A stretch of 64,000 nt of DNA from Mesorhizobium sp. YIM 152430 (GCF_029210365.1 NZ_JARGES010000027.1:1-64000), one strand, 5' to 3'; numbered from the stretch's first letter, positions 1 through 8,965 are shown. Numbers and translations are program-made. The notes: generated from the letters alone by a model not told the origin.

Positions 1-7
1 GAACGCA

Positions 8-301
8 ATGATCGATACTGCGCCGCAGCCGAGCCGGCCTTTCATTTGCAGGGGCGTTTATCTGTCGGAGAAGAATGGCGTCTCTCGGGAGGTCGTTCTT
101 GAGGAATTGGAGCCGCGCGGAGAAGCGCGGCCGGAGTTCCTTGTTCTGATGCTTTCCGAACCGCGTCTGCAATTCGAAGAATGGGGCGTCTACGACCTCG
201 CACTGACTGGATCGCCGAGGCTGCACGACTATGACTTGCTGGATGCTCGCTTCAAGGGCCGATGGGATCGGCCCCGCCACAATGACAGTGGGCAGGCATG
301 A
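8..301 (+). CDS. Hypothetical phage protein, 97 aa
   Basis: A short acidic protein with no signal peptide or membrane segment that I do not recognise. Its stop overlaps the ATG of the next ORF (298) in an ATGA junction, which supports both as real genes of one rightward phage operon. It lies upstream of a tail gene, so a role in head-tail or tail assembly is possible but unproven. Confidence 0.5.
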   Translation: MIDTAPQPSRPFICRGVYLSEKNGVSREVVLEELEPRGEARPEFLVLMLSEPRLQFEEWGVYDLALTGSPRLHDYDLLDARFKGRWDRPRHNDSGQA

Positions 302-534
302 GCAAGATGCAGATCGAAAGCCCCAACAGCTTAGCGCAGCCCGTCGCGGAAGTCCGCTGCATCGGCATCGCGGTCGAGCCCACCGAAGACGGCGGCGAGA
401 CGATCCGCGCCCGCTTCGTCAGCACCAACAGTGACAAGCCGGGCACGGTCGAGATCGCCGTCAGCGGTAGCCTCCGATCGGCGTTCGTCATCGGCGAAGA
501 ATACGACTTCGGCGCGGCGATCACCGCGCGATGA
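298..534 (+). CDS. Hypothetical phage protein, 78 aa
   Basis: A small beta-rich-looking protein of unknown function. The start is fixed by a 4-base ATGA overlap with the previous gene, and the stop overlaps a possible further ORF at 531. No motif is recognised. The context is a rightward phage structural operon. Confidence 0.5.
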   Translation: MSKMQIESPNSLAQPVAEVRCIGIAVEPTEDGGETIRARFVSTNSDKPGTVEIAVSGSLRSAFVIGEEYDFGAAITAR

Positions 535-704
535 CCGTCTCGCCGCAGAGCCCCGCGACCCACGCGCGGCCTCGCCCCGAGCAAGAATATTGCGCGAGCC
601 CCCCCTTTAGGGGCCGCATCCCCCTCCAAGGCTGGGCGAGGCCGCTGCATCCCGAGTTTCGAATGTATTTCCTCGATCGAAATTCGCGTTTTGGTTTCGT
701 TTAA
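531..704 (+). CDS. Possible small coupled ORF, 57 aa
   Basis: The ATG overlaps the stop of the preceding gene (ATGA) and the frame runs 57 codons to a TAA, just before the SD and ATG of the tail gene at 732. The product is rich in Pro and Arg with no recognisable motif. The only support is the coupled start and the fact that it fills an otherwise empty 197-base gap. It could equally be untranslated spacer. Confidence 0.35.
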   Translation: MTVSPQSPATHARPRPEQEYCASPPFRGRIPLQGWARPLHPEFRMYFLDRNSRFGFV

Positions 705-731
705 GACCCCCAATCCAAGGAGACTGCGATC

Positions 732-1322
732 ATGAGCGGAGTTCAGAAAGCATCCATTTCGGTCCGGCCGGCCGATGACGTGCTGAAGCGCTATGGCAAC
801 ATGCTCGGCAGTGTTTCAGGTCGCGAAGGCCACCGCGCGATGGCTCGCGCCATCAACCGCACTGTGGTCGGCGCACATGTTCAGGTCTCGCGGGCCGTGG
901 CGAAGCAGTCGAGCATTCCGCTCGCCGAGGTCCGCAGATCGATGAAGCGCAAGATGGTGAACCCTGGCTCCCGCGGCGCGCTGCAAGGCGCGCTCGAAGC
1001 CTCTTCGCCCGCGAAGCCGATCCGCGATTTCATGCCGAAGCAGTTTGCGTGGGGTGTCCGGGTCAAGGCTTGGGGCAAGATGCAGCGGTATCCTGGCGCG
1101 TTCATCTTCGCCGGCACGTTCAAGAGCGGAAAGCCCGTCGCGAAGTTTCATGCCTTGGTCAACAGGCGCACGGCGATCAATCCGCTCGAAATCATGTATG
1201 GACCTTCTGTGCCGCAGGAGATGGTGCGTCGGCCGAGCAGCGACGTGTTCGAAACGACCGCTTACCGCATTCTCCCGCAGCGCCTGCATCACGAACTCGG
1301 CCGTCTGTTCCGTTTGAAATGA
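732..1322 (+). CDS. Phage minor tail protein Z family
   Basis: A basic 196-aa protein resembling the prophage minor tail Z family (lambda GpZ group), a tail completion protein needed for head-tail joining. The family signs are an N-terminal helical region with the conserved MARAINRT-like stretch (about residues 36-43) and central RAVAKQ-type basic segments. An SD (ccaaggaga) precedes the ATG. The stop overlaps the next gene in an ATGA junction. Family assignment is by sequence resemblance only. Confidence 0.65.
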   Translation: MSGVQKASISVRPADDVLKRYGNMLGSVSGREGHRAMARAINRTVVGAHVQVSRAVAKQSSIPLAEVRRSMKRKMVNPGSRGALQGALEASSPAKPIRDFMPKQFAWGVRVKAWGKMQRYPGAFIFAGTFKSGKPVAKFHALVNRRTAINPLEIMYGPSVPQEMVRRPSSDVFETTAYRILPQRLHHELGRLFRLK

Positions 1323-1738
1323 GTGATCGCGCCCAACGCATCTGCCGCATCTGCGGAGGCGGCTTCTGGCCCCGGTATCGCACCGATCGGGACTGTTGCT
1401 ATTCCTGTCAGCCGGCGGGGAGAGCGCCCCCGAAGCAAAGGCCCTGCCGAGTTTGCGGAGCGTGGCTACGTGGCCACGCGCACTACTGCGCGCCCTGCTT
1501 TAAAGCCAAAGAGAAATCGCGACTGAAAGAGCGTGAGAAGACGCGGCATCGTATCCGCCGGCCGATCGCAGTTCCCGCCGAGAAGGCTTGCTCCCGCTGC
1601 CGGCAGGTGAAGCCGGCTTCTGCTTTCTATAGGCACAACGGCCGCGCAGACGGTCTGTCGCCCGACTGCGGCGAGTGCAGTCGGGCTCATCGCAAAAAGG
1701 CACGTCGGGAACGCGCGACTAATGCGGCTCAAACATAG
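1319..1738 (+). CDS. Cysteine-rich zinc-ribbon phage protein, 139 aa
   Basis: Start ATG at 1319 overlaps the stop of the tail gene (ATGA). The protein has three clusters of CxxC-type cysteines: near residues 9-12 and 26-29, then 44-47 and 56-59, and a C-terminal CSRC plus CGEC pair. The C-terminal part resembles the zinc-knuckle region seen with HNH-type nucleases, but no HNH core is visible. It probably binds zinc and nucleic acid. The function is unknown. Confidence 0.6.
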   Translation: MSDRAQRICRICGGGFWPRYRTDRDCCYSCQPAGRAPPKQRPCRVCGAWLRGHAHYCAPCFKAKEKSRLKEREKTRHRIRRPIAVPAEKACSRCRQVKPASAFYRHNGRADGLSPDCGECSRAHRKKARRERATNAAQT

Positions 1739-1815
1739 GATTATTGACTTACCGCAGCGGTCGGGGATGGTATTGTGAAAGCGAGCCTACCGCTTCCATT
1801 CGGAGGGCTCTCCGA

Positions 1816-1846
1816 AAGGCCCGCGGCTGTAGACGCGGGCCTTTTT
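1816..1846 (+). terminator. Rho-independent terminator
   Basis: A 10-bp G+C-rich stem (AAGGCCCGCG with CGCGGGCCTT, loop of about 8) is followed by five T. It lies about 80 bases after the zinc-ribbon gene and ends the rightward phage operon. The rest of the 1739-2035 gap shows nothing else I can support. Confidence 0.8.
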
Positions 1847-2035
1847 CGTGGCCTGGCGCGGGTCCGCTCAACGAGAAGGGGCGGGCTCCAAGCCCGCCCC
1901 CTGACCTGCCACAGGGCGTGGTCTGTCTAGGCCCGTTTCCCGCGTAGGTTGGAATTGTGAACGAAACAGGGCGTTAGCGAGTTGCAACCGGCAATGCTCT
2001 GAATAGGTGTGGACCCACCGCCTGGGAGCCGCGCC

Positions 2036-2278
2036 ATGCCTCGAAAGCCTGATCCGATCGATACCGCCACCATTGCCCGCGCCGTCCGCTTCGATGCCAC
2101 GATCTTCCTCGGGACGGGCCGCTATCACACCGCAGGCTTCGAGAAGCTCGAAGACGCCCGCGATGCCGCCCGGCAATTCGGCGAGGTCGTCAGGAATGGG
2201 CGGAAGGGCATGGTCTATGCGGTGAGCCCGGAGGGTCGATCGATCTTCGTGCCGGCCGATTACCGATGCGGCGCTTAG
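2036..2278 (+). CDS. Hypothetical protein, 80 aa
   Basis: Start ATG at 2036 is chosen over the in-frame ATG at 2009 because a gggag element sits about 8 bases upstream. The small protein contains a segment around ARDAARQF and no known domain. It is convergent with the membrane protein gene, with a 4-base overlap of the two stops. It lies in the cargo end of the left prophage. Confidence 0.5.
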   Translation: MPRKPDPIDTATIARAVRFDATIFLGTGRYHTAGFEKLEDARDAARQFGEVVRNGRKGMVYAVSPEGRSIFVPADYRCGA

Positions 2279-2667
2279 CCTGGCAACGCGCTCACGAACT
2301 GTAGCACTGACCCCAAGATGATGACGGCGAAACCGATGCCGAAGATCGTCCGTCGCCGATTAAGGCGCTCAACCGTGTCCAAGATCAAGATGTTGTGCAT
2401 GAAGGCATCGAACCGATCCTGATCGGATGCGATCTCCGCCCAGTCCACTTTCTTCAAGACCCTCATTGCCAGCGGCGACAACTCCAACTCGCGATGCGGT
2501 TCGTGACCGTTCGACACGGCCAAGAGCGACTGCTCCATCTCGGCACGGCTTAGACCGTCATACAGGGATACTCGCCATTCCAGGGCGACGATTGCCACGC
2601 CCAAAACGTTGAGCGCGATCCCGACAGCGGGAAGCCACGGCAGCATTGCTCCCCAAAGATCACCCAT
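2275..2667 (-). CDS. Small two-TM membrane protein, 130 aa
   Basis: There is a hydrophobic segment near the N-terminus (about residues 9-29) and another at the C-terminus (about 108-126), with a charged region of about 75 residues between them. This makes an inner-membrane protein with a soluble middle loop. No family is recognised. It is on the opposite strand to the phage structural genes and sits with other apparent cargo genes next to the attachment tRNA. A superinfection-exclusion or effector role is only conceivable from position. Confidence 0.55.
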   Translation of the reverse strand: MGDLWGAMLPWLPAVGIALNVLGVAIVALEWRVSLYDGLSRAEMEQSLLAVSNGHEPHRELELSPLAMRVLKKVDWAEIASDQDRFDAFMHNILILDTVERLNRRRTIFGIGFAVIILGSVLQFVSALPG

Positions 2668-2696
2668 GCCTATCTCCCTTCGCTGGGGGCGCGGCG

Positions 2697-2978
2697 TCAG
2701 CCGCGCGACGCCAGTACATTCGTGAGAGAAGCGCGTTCTGCGAGACGCATAGCGACCGGGCCGATGCGTTCGATTGCTTGCTGATTGAAAGACCCCGACC
2801 GGATGGCTGCGACCGCCGCCATGCGGTCTTTCGGATCAACGCCGGCCGCGATGATCGCGCGGACCATCCGCTCGCAAATGCGCCTGCGCATCGCTCGGAA
2901 CTCTGGCCTGGATGGATCGCGGATAATGACTTCATGGGGCGATCGATCGATGCGCTTATTGTTTGCATTCGTGTTCAT
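2697..2978 (-). CDS. Hypothetical cargo protein, 93 aa
   Basis: The start at 2978 is preferred over the longer in-frame start at 3056 because an aaggac SD lies about 6 bases upstream. The product is a basic, mostly helical small protein with no recognised motif. The upstream DNA (about 2960-3130) is clearly richer in A+T than the neighbouring phage genes, suggesting separate acquisition. Confidence 0.5.
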   Translation of the reverse strand: MNTNANNKRIDRSPHEVIIRDPSRPEFRAMRRRICERMVRAIIAAGVDPKDRMAAVAAIRSGSFNQQAIERIGPVAMRLAERASLTNVLASRG

Positions 2979-3126
2979 CAAATTGTCCTTTTTGCTGTCC
3001 GCTTCTTGACTGAACCGGAACGCGTCAAGGTTCGCGTGGTTTGTGACGTAAATCAAATTGGAAATGACGCAATTTACTCCAACTGTGACCGTTGGATTAT
3101 AGTTGGAAAATTGTGCGCTTTATTGA

Positions 3127-4101
3127 TCAGTGCGAGACGCGCAGCGGAATATCGGAATTGATGATCCGGTTCTCCGGGCTGTGAACGCCGGCCGCGGCCA
3201 TGCTGTCAATGAGCGCCTGCCTCACGATCGGGCCGTAATTCGACGGCCCGATAATCACCCGCTCGATCAAGCGATTTGGGGATGCGCCTACAAAGCCGCG
3301 TTCGGGATAATCCTTCAGCGGGATTTTGTATATGCGCTGCGGAATGCCGTTGAGCGTGACGATTTCGGGTTTGACCTCCGTCGATTGGTGGAGAGTTGAA
3401 TTGTGAATGATCCGCCACTCTAGCTCTTCTGCGAACCCCGGATGTTTGAGGCAGGTCAGCCCGAAAAGGAACATCGAGAAGCCCCAGTTCACAATCAACT
3501 GCGGGTCTTGGGTTGCCAGCCATTGGCGTTCGCTGTCGATGTTAGTGATGATCTGCTCGATATCGGCGGCTATCTCCGCATCGGTGAGATAGGACACCGG
3601 GCTCGAATAGACCCCGAGAACGTCCGTTTCAGATTTGAATGCCTCGGTGTTTAGCACGACGCCGACGCCGACAGAGCCCTGTGAGTAGGCCCGCCACATA
3701 GATAGCCGGCCGATCAAATCCTCACGCGGATCATGTTCGGAGACGCATGTGATGTAGGTGTCGTGAAGCATCGATCGTGCATGGCCGTCGACAAGCGAAA
3801 GAATTTCATCACTCGGCGTCAGGCCTGGGTGGATCGCGTTAAGCGCGGCGCGCAGGCGATCGATCCTGCCGTCCGAATAAAGCGCTGTCCGAATGCGGAC
3901 ATGTCCATTCGCGACCTCGCTTAGGTCGTTCATGCCGCGGGCGTTTCTCATCCAGATCGAACCCGACGAAAGCATTTTCGTGAAGCTATCCGCGGTCGTG
4001 TAATGCACGAACCGAATTTTTGGATTGGTCATGACCGCGATGAGCTTCTTGGTAGCGCGCGGCATGAAAATCGCGCGAAAGCGAAAGTCGTCTTGGTTCA
4101 T
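3127..4101 (-). CDS. DUF2971 family protein
   Basis: A 324-aa protein matching the DUF2971 pattern. The N-terminal FVHYTTADSFTKML segment, the following SGSIWMRNARGMND segment and the central SMWRAYS stretch are the recognisable parts. The biochemical activity of DUF2971 is not established, and family members often lie in accessory regions. The start at 4101 has a good SD (aggaga), better than the ORF start at 4152. The gene is the last before the tRNA-Pro attachment gene and is more A+T-rich than the chromosome, both typical of prophage cargo. A defence role is inference. Confidence 0.7.
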   Translation of the reverse strand: MNQDDFRFRAIFMPRATKKLIAVMTNPKIRFVHYTTADSFTKMLSSGSIWMRNARGMNDLSEVANGHVRIRTALYSDGRIDRLRAALNAIHPGLTPSDEILSLVDGHARSMLHDTYITCVSEHDPREDLIGRLSMWRAYSQGSVGVGVVLNTEAFKSETDVLGVYSSPVSYLTDAEIAADIEQIITNIDSERQWLATQDPQLIVNWGFSMFLFGLTCLKHPGFAEELEWRIIHNSTLHQSTEVKPEIVTLNGIPQRIYKIPLKDYPERGFVGASPNRLIERVIIGPSNYGPIVRQALIDSMAAAGVHSPENRIINSDIPLRVSH

Positions 4102-4288
4102 AGGCTTCTCCTGATGCCCGGCAGAATGCCAAGCGTCGCTGGCCGCAGCCATGGCGGATGTCGAGCGTCCACGGAAATATGGATCGCCCTGTGCTTATTA
4201 TGTGCTTACGAGGTTGAAAAACGAGCGCGCGCGGCGATGCGAGATTGAAGGCCAATCTCGCTAACATTCCGGTTTAATTGGGGAATTT

Positions 4289-4365
<77 letters not shown>

Positions 4366-4379
4366 AGCCGGGGCAAGCT

Positions 4380-5672
4380 CTAATTGGTCGGTCTTTGCAA
4401 GGCAAGCGCATAATTGCACGGCGCGATGGAATCGGTCGGTGACGCGGCGGAATGCATCGCGTGATGGCGGGCTTCGAGCCCAACGCAGCCCCAGATGATA
4501 CCCATCAACAGATAGAAATGGCGCCAGTGGTCCATGTCGATGACGGTGCCGAGCGCGATATGGCCGACGAATACGACCCATGCGCACAGCAGGAATGGCT
4601 GCCAGCTTCTCCGCCGGAACAGGATGCGAAAGCCCGCGGCGACGGTCAGCACGAGCAGCGTGAAATATGCGGCGAATCCGACCCACCCATAGTCCATCAG
4701 CGCCTTCAGCCAAACATTGTGAGTGTCCTCGCCAAAGATCGTGCCGAAGACCAGCGGCCCGATTCCCAGCGGATGCTCCATGGCGAGCGCGAAGCCGAGC
4801 CCGTAGCGGGCGAAGCGGCCGAGCCGTGCGCCGTCATAGTCCTGCACGAGCTGGGCGCGCGTCTCGAACAGTGTTGCGACCTGCGGAATTTGTAGCGCGA
4901 TCATGATTGCGACCGCGATCAGACCCATGCCGACAAGCGCCATGACGAGGATGCGCAGCCGCAGCTTGTTGCTCGACGAATTGAGGAAGACGGCCGCGCA
5001 GACGACGATTGCGGAAAGCGCATAAAGACCCCACGCGCCGCGCGAGAAGGACAGGAAGATGGCGAAGGACAGGACGAGAAGCCCGACCGCCTGGACCGGC
5101 ATCTTCAGGAGACGGCCCGTGACCAAGCCATGCAGAAGCCAGACCGCCGGCAGCACGAGAAAGGGACCGAACACGTTCGGATCCTTGAAGGCGCCGGCGG
5201 CGCGATCGTAGAGCGTGAACCGCTCGGCGCCGGGAAAGGCGCCGAAATAGCCGAGGATGCCAAGAAGGCCCGTCAGGCAGGCGGCGAGCGTCCAGCCGAC
5301 GAAGATCGCACCTAGGAGAGCGGCGCGTTTCTCGACGATGGCGGCGACGAACACCGCCGTCAGTGCGAGGAAGGCGGTGACGGCCAGATAGAGCGGCGTG
5401 TCCCTGAGGTCGCTCATCTGGGTCATCGAGATCATGCCGCCGATCAGATAGACGATCCATAGAACGAGGAGCGGCACCGTCGCGCGCGAGATGGTGAGTC
5501 CGAACAGCGCCCAGACGCCGATGAGCGCGACCATGTAGAGCTCATAGGGCGCGGGCTCGTTCTGGACGAAGCCGGCGAGCGCCACGCCGAAACCGACTGC
5601 GACGGAACTCACCAGCGCGACGATCCTGGCATCGATCGCCGCGCGGGAAAGGGGGGCGGACACGGCACTCAA
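4380..5672 (-). CDS. O-antigen ligase / exopolysaccharide polymerase family membrane protein
   Basis: A 430-aa polytopic inner-membrane protein with about ten to twelve hydrophobic segments. A larger periplasmic loop carries a DRAAGAFKDPNVFG motif (about residues 155-168) and later a HPLGIGP/EDTHN region, as in the Wzy_C (O-antigen ligase) family. It would polymerise or ligate lipid-linked repeat units of an extracellular polysaccharide in the periplasm. Its start overlaps the stop of the glycosylphosphotransferase gene by 4 bases, so the two are cotranscribed. Confidence 0.8.
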   Translation of the reverse strand: MSAVSAPLSRAAIDARIVALVSSVAVGFGVALAGFVQNEPAPYELYMVALIGVWALFGLTISRATVPLLVLWIVYLIGGMISMTQMSDLRDTPLYLAVTAFLALTAVFVAAIVEKRAALLGAIFVGWTLAACLTGLLGILGYFGAFPGAERFTLYDRAAGAFKDPNVFGPFLVLPAVWLLHGLVTGRLLKMPVQAVGLLVLSFAIFLSFSRGAWGLYALSAIVVCAAVFLNSSSNKLRLRILVMALVGMGLIAVAIMIALQIPQVATLFETRAQLVQDYDGARLGRFARYGLGFALAMEHPLGIGPLVFGTIFGEDTHNVWLKALMDYGWVGFAAYFTLLVLTVAAGFRILFRRRSWQPFLLCAWVVFVGHIALGTVIDMDHWRHFYLLMGIIWGCVGLEARHHAMHSAASPTDSIAPCNYALALQRPTN

Positions 5673-7210
5673 TACGCATTCTCCGTATTGAGAAGCCGCA
5701 ACGGCGTCAGGAACAGGATCTTGAGGTCGAGACCGAGCGACCAGTTCTCGATATAGTCGAGATCGTATTCGGTGCGGCGGCGGATCTTGTCGTCATGGTC
5801 GATCTCGCCGCGCAGGCCGTTGATCTGCGCCCAGCCGGTGACGCCGGGCTTGACCCGGTGACGCGCGAAATAACCGTCGACGACTTCCTCGAAGAGCCGA
5901 TTCTGCGAATGCCCCTTGATGGCGTGCGGACGCGGGCCGACGAGCGAGAGCGAGCCGAGAAGCGCATTGAAGAACTGTGGCAACTCGTCGATCGAGGTCT
6001 TGCGGATGATGCGCCCGACGCGGGTGACGCGCGGATCGCCCTTGCTGACGGCGCGGCGCGCGAGCGGGTCGCACTGATCGCTGTACATCGAGCGGAACTT
6101 GAAGACCTCGATGACTTCGTTGTTGAAGCCGTGCCGCTTCTGCCTGAAGAAAACCGGCCCCTTGCTGTCGAGCTTGATGGCGATGGCGGTGGCGATCATG
6201 ATCGGCGAAAAGACGATCAGGCCCGCGAGGCTGAAGACGATGTCGAACAGGCGCTTGGCGACCGAATCCCAGTCGTTGATCGGCTTGTCGAAGATGTCGA
6301 GCATCGGCACCGAGCCGACATAGGAATAGGCGCGCGGACGGAAGCGTAGCTGGCTCGAATGGGCCGAAAGGCGAATGTCGACGGGCAGGACCCACAGCCG
6401 CTTCAGAAGCGACAGCACGCGCGACTGCGCGCTCAGCGGCAGCGAGACAATCAGCATGTCGATCCGCGCAATGCGCGCGAACTCGACGAGTTCGGCCACC
6501 GAACCGAGTTTGGGATAGCCGGCGACGATCGGCGGCGAGCGCGTGTCGTCACGGTCGTCGAAGATGCCGCAGATGCGGATGTCGTTGTCCGGGTCCTGCT
6601 CGATCGTGCGGATCAGGGCTTCGGCGGGCTTGCCGCCCCCGACAATCAGCGCGCGGCGTTCCATCGTGCCGTTTCGTGCCCACCGGCGGATCAGGATGGA
6701 CAGCATGAAGCGGCCCGAAAGGACGAGGAGGAGCGCGCTGACGAGCCAGCCGGCGAACCAGACCCGCGAGAATTCGTCGGAAATCTTGAGGAAGAATCCC
6801 GCCATCGCGAGCAGTGCGAATGCCGCGGTCATGACGAGAACGATGCGCGGCAGATAGACGAAGGGCCGGCGCATGACGCCGAGTTGGTAGAGATTGGCGA
6901 CTTCAAGCAGGAGCACGCCGAGCCCCGAGCCGGCGAGGATGACGAGCGGATAGCCATAGGTCAGGCCGGTCACCCCGTTCGTGTAGGCGAAGAAGATCGA
7001 AAGGCCGGTCAAGGCGAGGATCAGGAACTCGCAAAGGCGCAGCAGGCCGCTGACCATGACCGGCGACATGGTGTCGGTTCGGTATTGCGATGCGACGGCG
7101 CGTGCGATTTCGCTGAGTTCGCCCGGACCGGCGGGCGCCGACTCCTCGGTAAAGTCGCGAACGGCTTTCGCAGTGAACTGATGGGTGGGCTGGCTGTGGT
7201 TCATGGGCAC
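5669..7210 (-). CDS. Polyprenyl glycosylphosphotransferase (undecaprenyl-phosphate sugar transferase)
   Basis: A 513-aa protein with four N-terminal TM segments, a CoA-binding-like nucleotide domain (about residues 185-300, ALIVGGGKPAEAL) and a C-terminal bacterial sugar-transferase domain. The latter has KRLFDIVFSL, KFRSMY, SIDELPQ and VGPRPH motifs. It starts repeat-unit synthesis by moving a sugar phosphate from a nucleotide sugar to undecaprenyl phosphate, in the ExoY/WcaJ manner. It is coupled to the polymerase gene downstream. The sugar (glucose or galactose) cannot be read from sequence. Confidence 0.87.
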   Translation of the reverse strand: MPMNHSQPTHQFTAKAVRDFTEESAPAGPGELSEIARAVASQYRTDTMSPVMVSGLLRLCEFLILALTGLSIFFAYTNGVTGLTYGYPLVILAGSGLGVLLLEVANLYQLGVMRRPFVYLPRIVLVMTAAFALLAMAGFFLKISDEFSRVWFAGWLVSALLLVLSGRFMLSILIRRWARNGTMERRALIVGGGKPAEALIRTIEQDPDNDIRICGIFDDRDDTRSPPIVAGYPKLGSVAELVEFARIARIDMLIVSLPLSAQSRVLSLLKRLWVLPVDIRLSAHSSQLRFRPRAYSYVGSVPMLDIFDKPINDWDSVAKRLFDIVFSLAGLIVFSPIMIATAIAIKLDSKGPVFFRQKRHGFNNEVIEVFKFRSMYSDQCDPLARRAVSKGDPRVTRVGRIIRKTSIDELPQFFNALLGSLSLVGPRPHAIKGHSQNRLFEEVVDGYFARHRVKPGVTGWAQINGLRGEIDHDDKIRRRTEYDLDYIENWSLGLDLKILFLTPLRLLNTENAY

Positions 7211-7281
7211 ACTCGCAATCTGCGAGAAAACCTTACGATGGCTGCCCTAAGAAACGCTTGAAACGAAGGGCGCGTCGCCCC

Positions 7282-8385
7282 TCAAGCACATTTACGGTAA
7301 ATGCTTTCGATACGTCCCGCCATGGCGGTGGCGCTGAAATGCTGTTGCAGGCGCTTCGCATCCGGCATGGTCGCGGCGAGCCATTCGCGATCTTCCAGAG
7401 CGCGGATCATGAGGGCGACAAGGCTGTCGGCGGTAGGTTCGGCAAGAGCAGGCGAGTTTGCCCCGAAAATCTCGGGAATGCCGCCGACGGCGGTTGCGAT
7501 CATCGGCCGCCTCGCGCCGAGTGCTTCGAGGACGATATAGGGCATCGCCTCCGCACGCGAGGGAACGACCATCACTTTCGCCATGCCGAACGCCTGTCGC
7601 GCCGGCATGGCCGAATGGAACGTGACGGCAAGTCCGAGCGCGGAGACGCGCGCGCGATAGCGCGGCAGGTCGTCGCCGTCGCCGACCATATGGGCGCTGA
7701 CGCCCGGAAATCGTTCGCGCGTCTTTGCCAGCGCCTCGATGAAGAGATCGGGACCCTTCAGGTCGCGCATCATGCCGATATACAGAAAATCGGCGGCATC
7801 GGTCCGCGTTTCCACCGGCTCGAATTCCGATGCCTGCAATCCGTTGTAGACCAGGCTGTGTGGCGCGCGCGGCGTGCCGATCTTGGCAAGGTAGGTTTGC
7901 CGCTCGAAATCGGAGACGAACAGGATGTGGTCGCTGAACCGCTCCAACTGCCGTTCGGCCAGGAAATAGCCGCGCCCTGCCGCCGAGCGTGGGTCGTAGT
8001 GGAGCACGCCGCCATGCGGTGAATAAAGACGTCCGAGCGATTTGCGACGGCGCTTGAGAAGCGTACCGAAGAAGCGGGCGTAGAAGCCGCCCTTGGCCCC
8101 ATGGCCGTGCAGGACGTCCGGCTCGAGGTCGCCGATGAGGTTGAACGCGCGTATCGCCGTCGTCAGGTCGCCGATCCCGACATGGCGCTGCATCGCGATC
8201 CGATGGATGCCGAGCGAAACGAAGGGCTCGACCGTCTTGAACAGCCGGTTCTCGTGATCGCCGCCGGTGGTCGAATCGCAGACGATCGCCACCTCGTGGC
8301 CGGCCGCATGTTGCGCCGATGCAAGGTCGCGGACATGCCGGAAAATTCCGCCGACCGGAGATCTGAACGTATGGACGATGCGCAT
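7282..8385 (-). CDS. Glycosyltransferase family 4 protein
   Basis: A 367-aa GT-B protein. It has an N-terminal acceptor domain (HTFRSPVGGI, DVLHGHGAKGG) and a C-terminal nucleotide-sugar domain with the MVVPSRAEAMPYIVLEALGA segment that carries the EX7E-type motif (about residues 280-300). It probably adds a sugar to the lipid-linked repeat unit on the cytoplasmic face. It lies between the export lipoprotein and priming transferase genes on the same strand. Confidence 0.85.
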   Translation of the reverse strand: MRIVHTFRSPVGGIFRHVRDLASAQHAAGHEVAIVCDSTTGGDHENRLFKTVEPFVSLGIHRIAMQRHVGIGDLTTAIRAFNLIGDLEPDVLHGHGAKGGFYARFFGTLLKRRRKSLGRLYSPHGGVLHYDPRSAAGRGYFLAERQLERFSDHILFVSDFERQTYLAKIGTPRAPHSLVYNGLQASEFEPVETRTDAADFLYIGMMRDLKGPDLFIEALAKTRERFPGVSAHMVGDGDDLPRYRARVSALGLAVTFHSAMPARQAFGMAKVMVVPSRAEAMPYIVLEALGARRPMIATAVGGIPEIFGANSPALAEPTADSLVALMIRALEDREWLAATMPDAKRLQQHFSATAMAGRIESIYRKCA

Positions 8386-8407
8386 ACGTCCTTATGCGCG
8401 CAAAACC

Positions 8408-8965
8408 CTAAAAGAAGCGTTCCCGCACATAGAGCGTATCGCCCGGCAGGACCGGGTCCGTCGTCGCCACGCGGCCTGTCATCACCTCGCCATTGATCTG
8501 GCGCGTGATGTCGACATCGCGCTGCTGGGCGCGGGGCGTATAGCCGCCTGCCGCCGCGACCGCCTTTTGCACGGTCATTCCGGGGACGTAGGAATACTGC
8601 CCTGCCGCGCCGACTTCACCCATGATGAAGACCGGACGGTAGCGGTCGATTTCGGCAGTCACATCGGGATTGCGGATATAGCCGTCGCGCAGCTTGGTCG
8701 CGATCTGGCTCTCGATCTGATGCAGCGTATAGCCACGTGCAGCCACCGCTCCGATCAGCGGAAAGGCGATGTAGCCGGACTGGTCGACGGAATAGCTGTT
8801 GGTCAGGGAAGCTTGTTCGAACACGGAGATTCGCACGCGATCCCCGGCATCGAGCACATAGGGCTGGTTGATGGCTTCGTGGAAGGCGTTGGGGGCGGGC
8901 TCGTAGCTGGTGCAGCCCGTCAGGAGCGCGAGGGCGAAGAGACCATAAAGAGCTTGGCGTTTCAT
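8408..8965 (-). CDS. Polysaccharide export lipoprotein (Wza/ExoF type)
   Basis: The start at 8965 gives a clean signal peptide with lipobox LLTGC, so the mature protein is lipidated and probably sits in the outer membrane. The Poly_export domain follows (YVLDAGDRVRISVFE), then one SLBB-like repeat (VFIMGEVGAAGQY). At about 185 aa it is shorter than Wza (about 380 aa), the usual length for the small rhizobial export proteins. It would form or gate the outer-membrane channel together with the GumC-type protein encoded divergently. Confidence 0.85.
   Translation of the reverse strand: MKRQALYGLFALALLTGCTSYEPAPNAFHEAINQPYVLDAGDRVRISVFEQASLTNSYSVDQSGYIAFPLIGAVAARGYTLHQIESQIATKLRDGYIRNPDVTAEIDRYRPVFIMGEVGAAGQYSYVPGMTVQKAVAAAGGYTPRAQQRDVDITRQINGEVMTGRVATTDPVLPGDTLYVRERFF

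Larger units (their letters stand above)
1..4288. mobile_element. Right-hand end of a prophage ending at tRNA-Pro
   Basis: This block holds a tail-protein gene, several small overlapping phage-style ORFs, a zinc-ribbon ORF and then more A+T-rich cargo genes, and it stops at an intact tRNA-Pro gene. The tRNA lies on the minus strand with its 3' end facing the block. That is what insertion into the 3' end of a tRNA followed by reconstitution of the gene would leave. The integrase and the other att copy must lie left of the window. The assignment rests on gene content and position, because the second att repeat is not visible. Confidence 0.7.

Noticed and set aside
6359-7261. A 300-codon open frame antisense to the glycosylphosphotransferase
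   Set aside because: Very Arg/Asp/Glu-rich shadow typical of GC-rich reverse frames.
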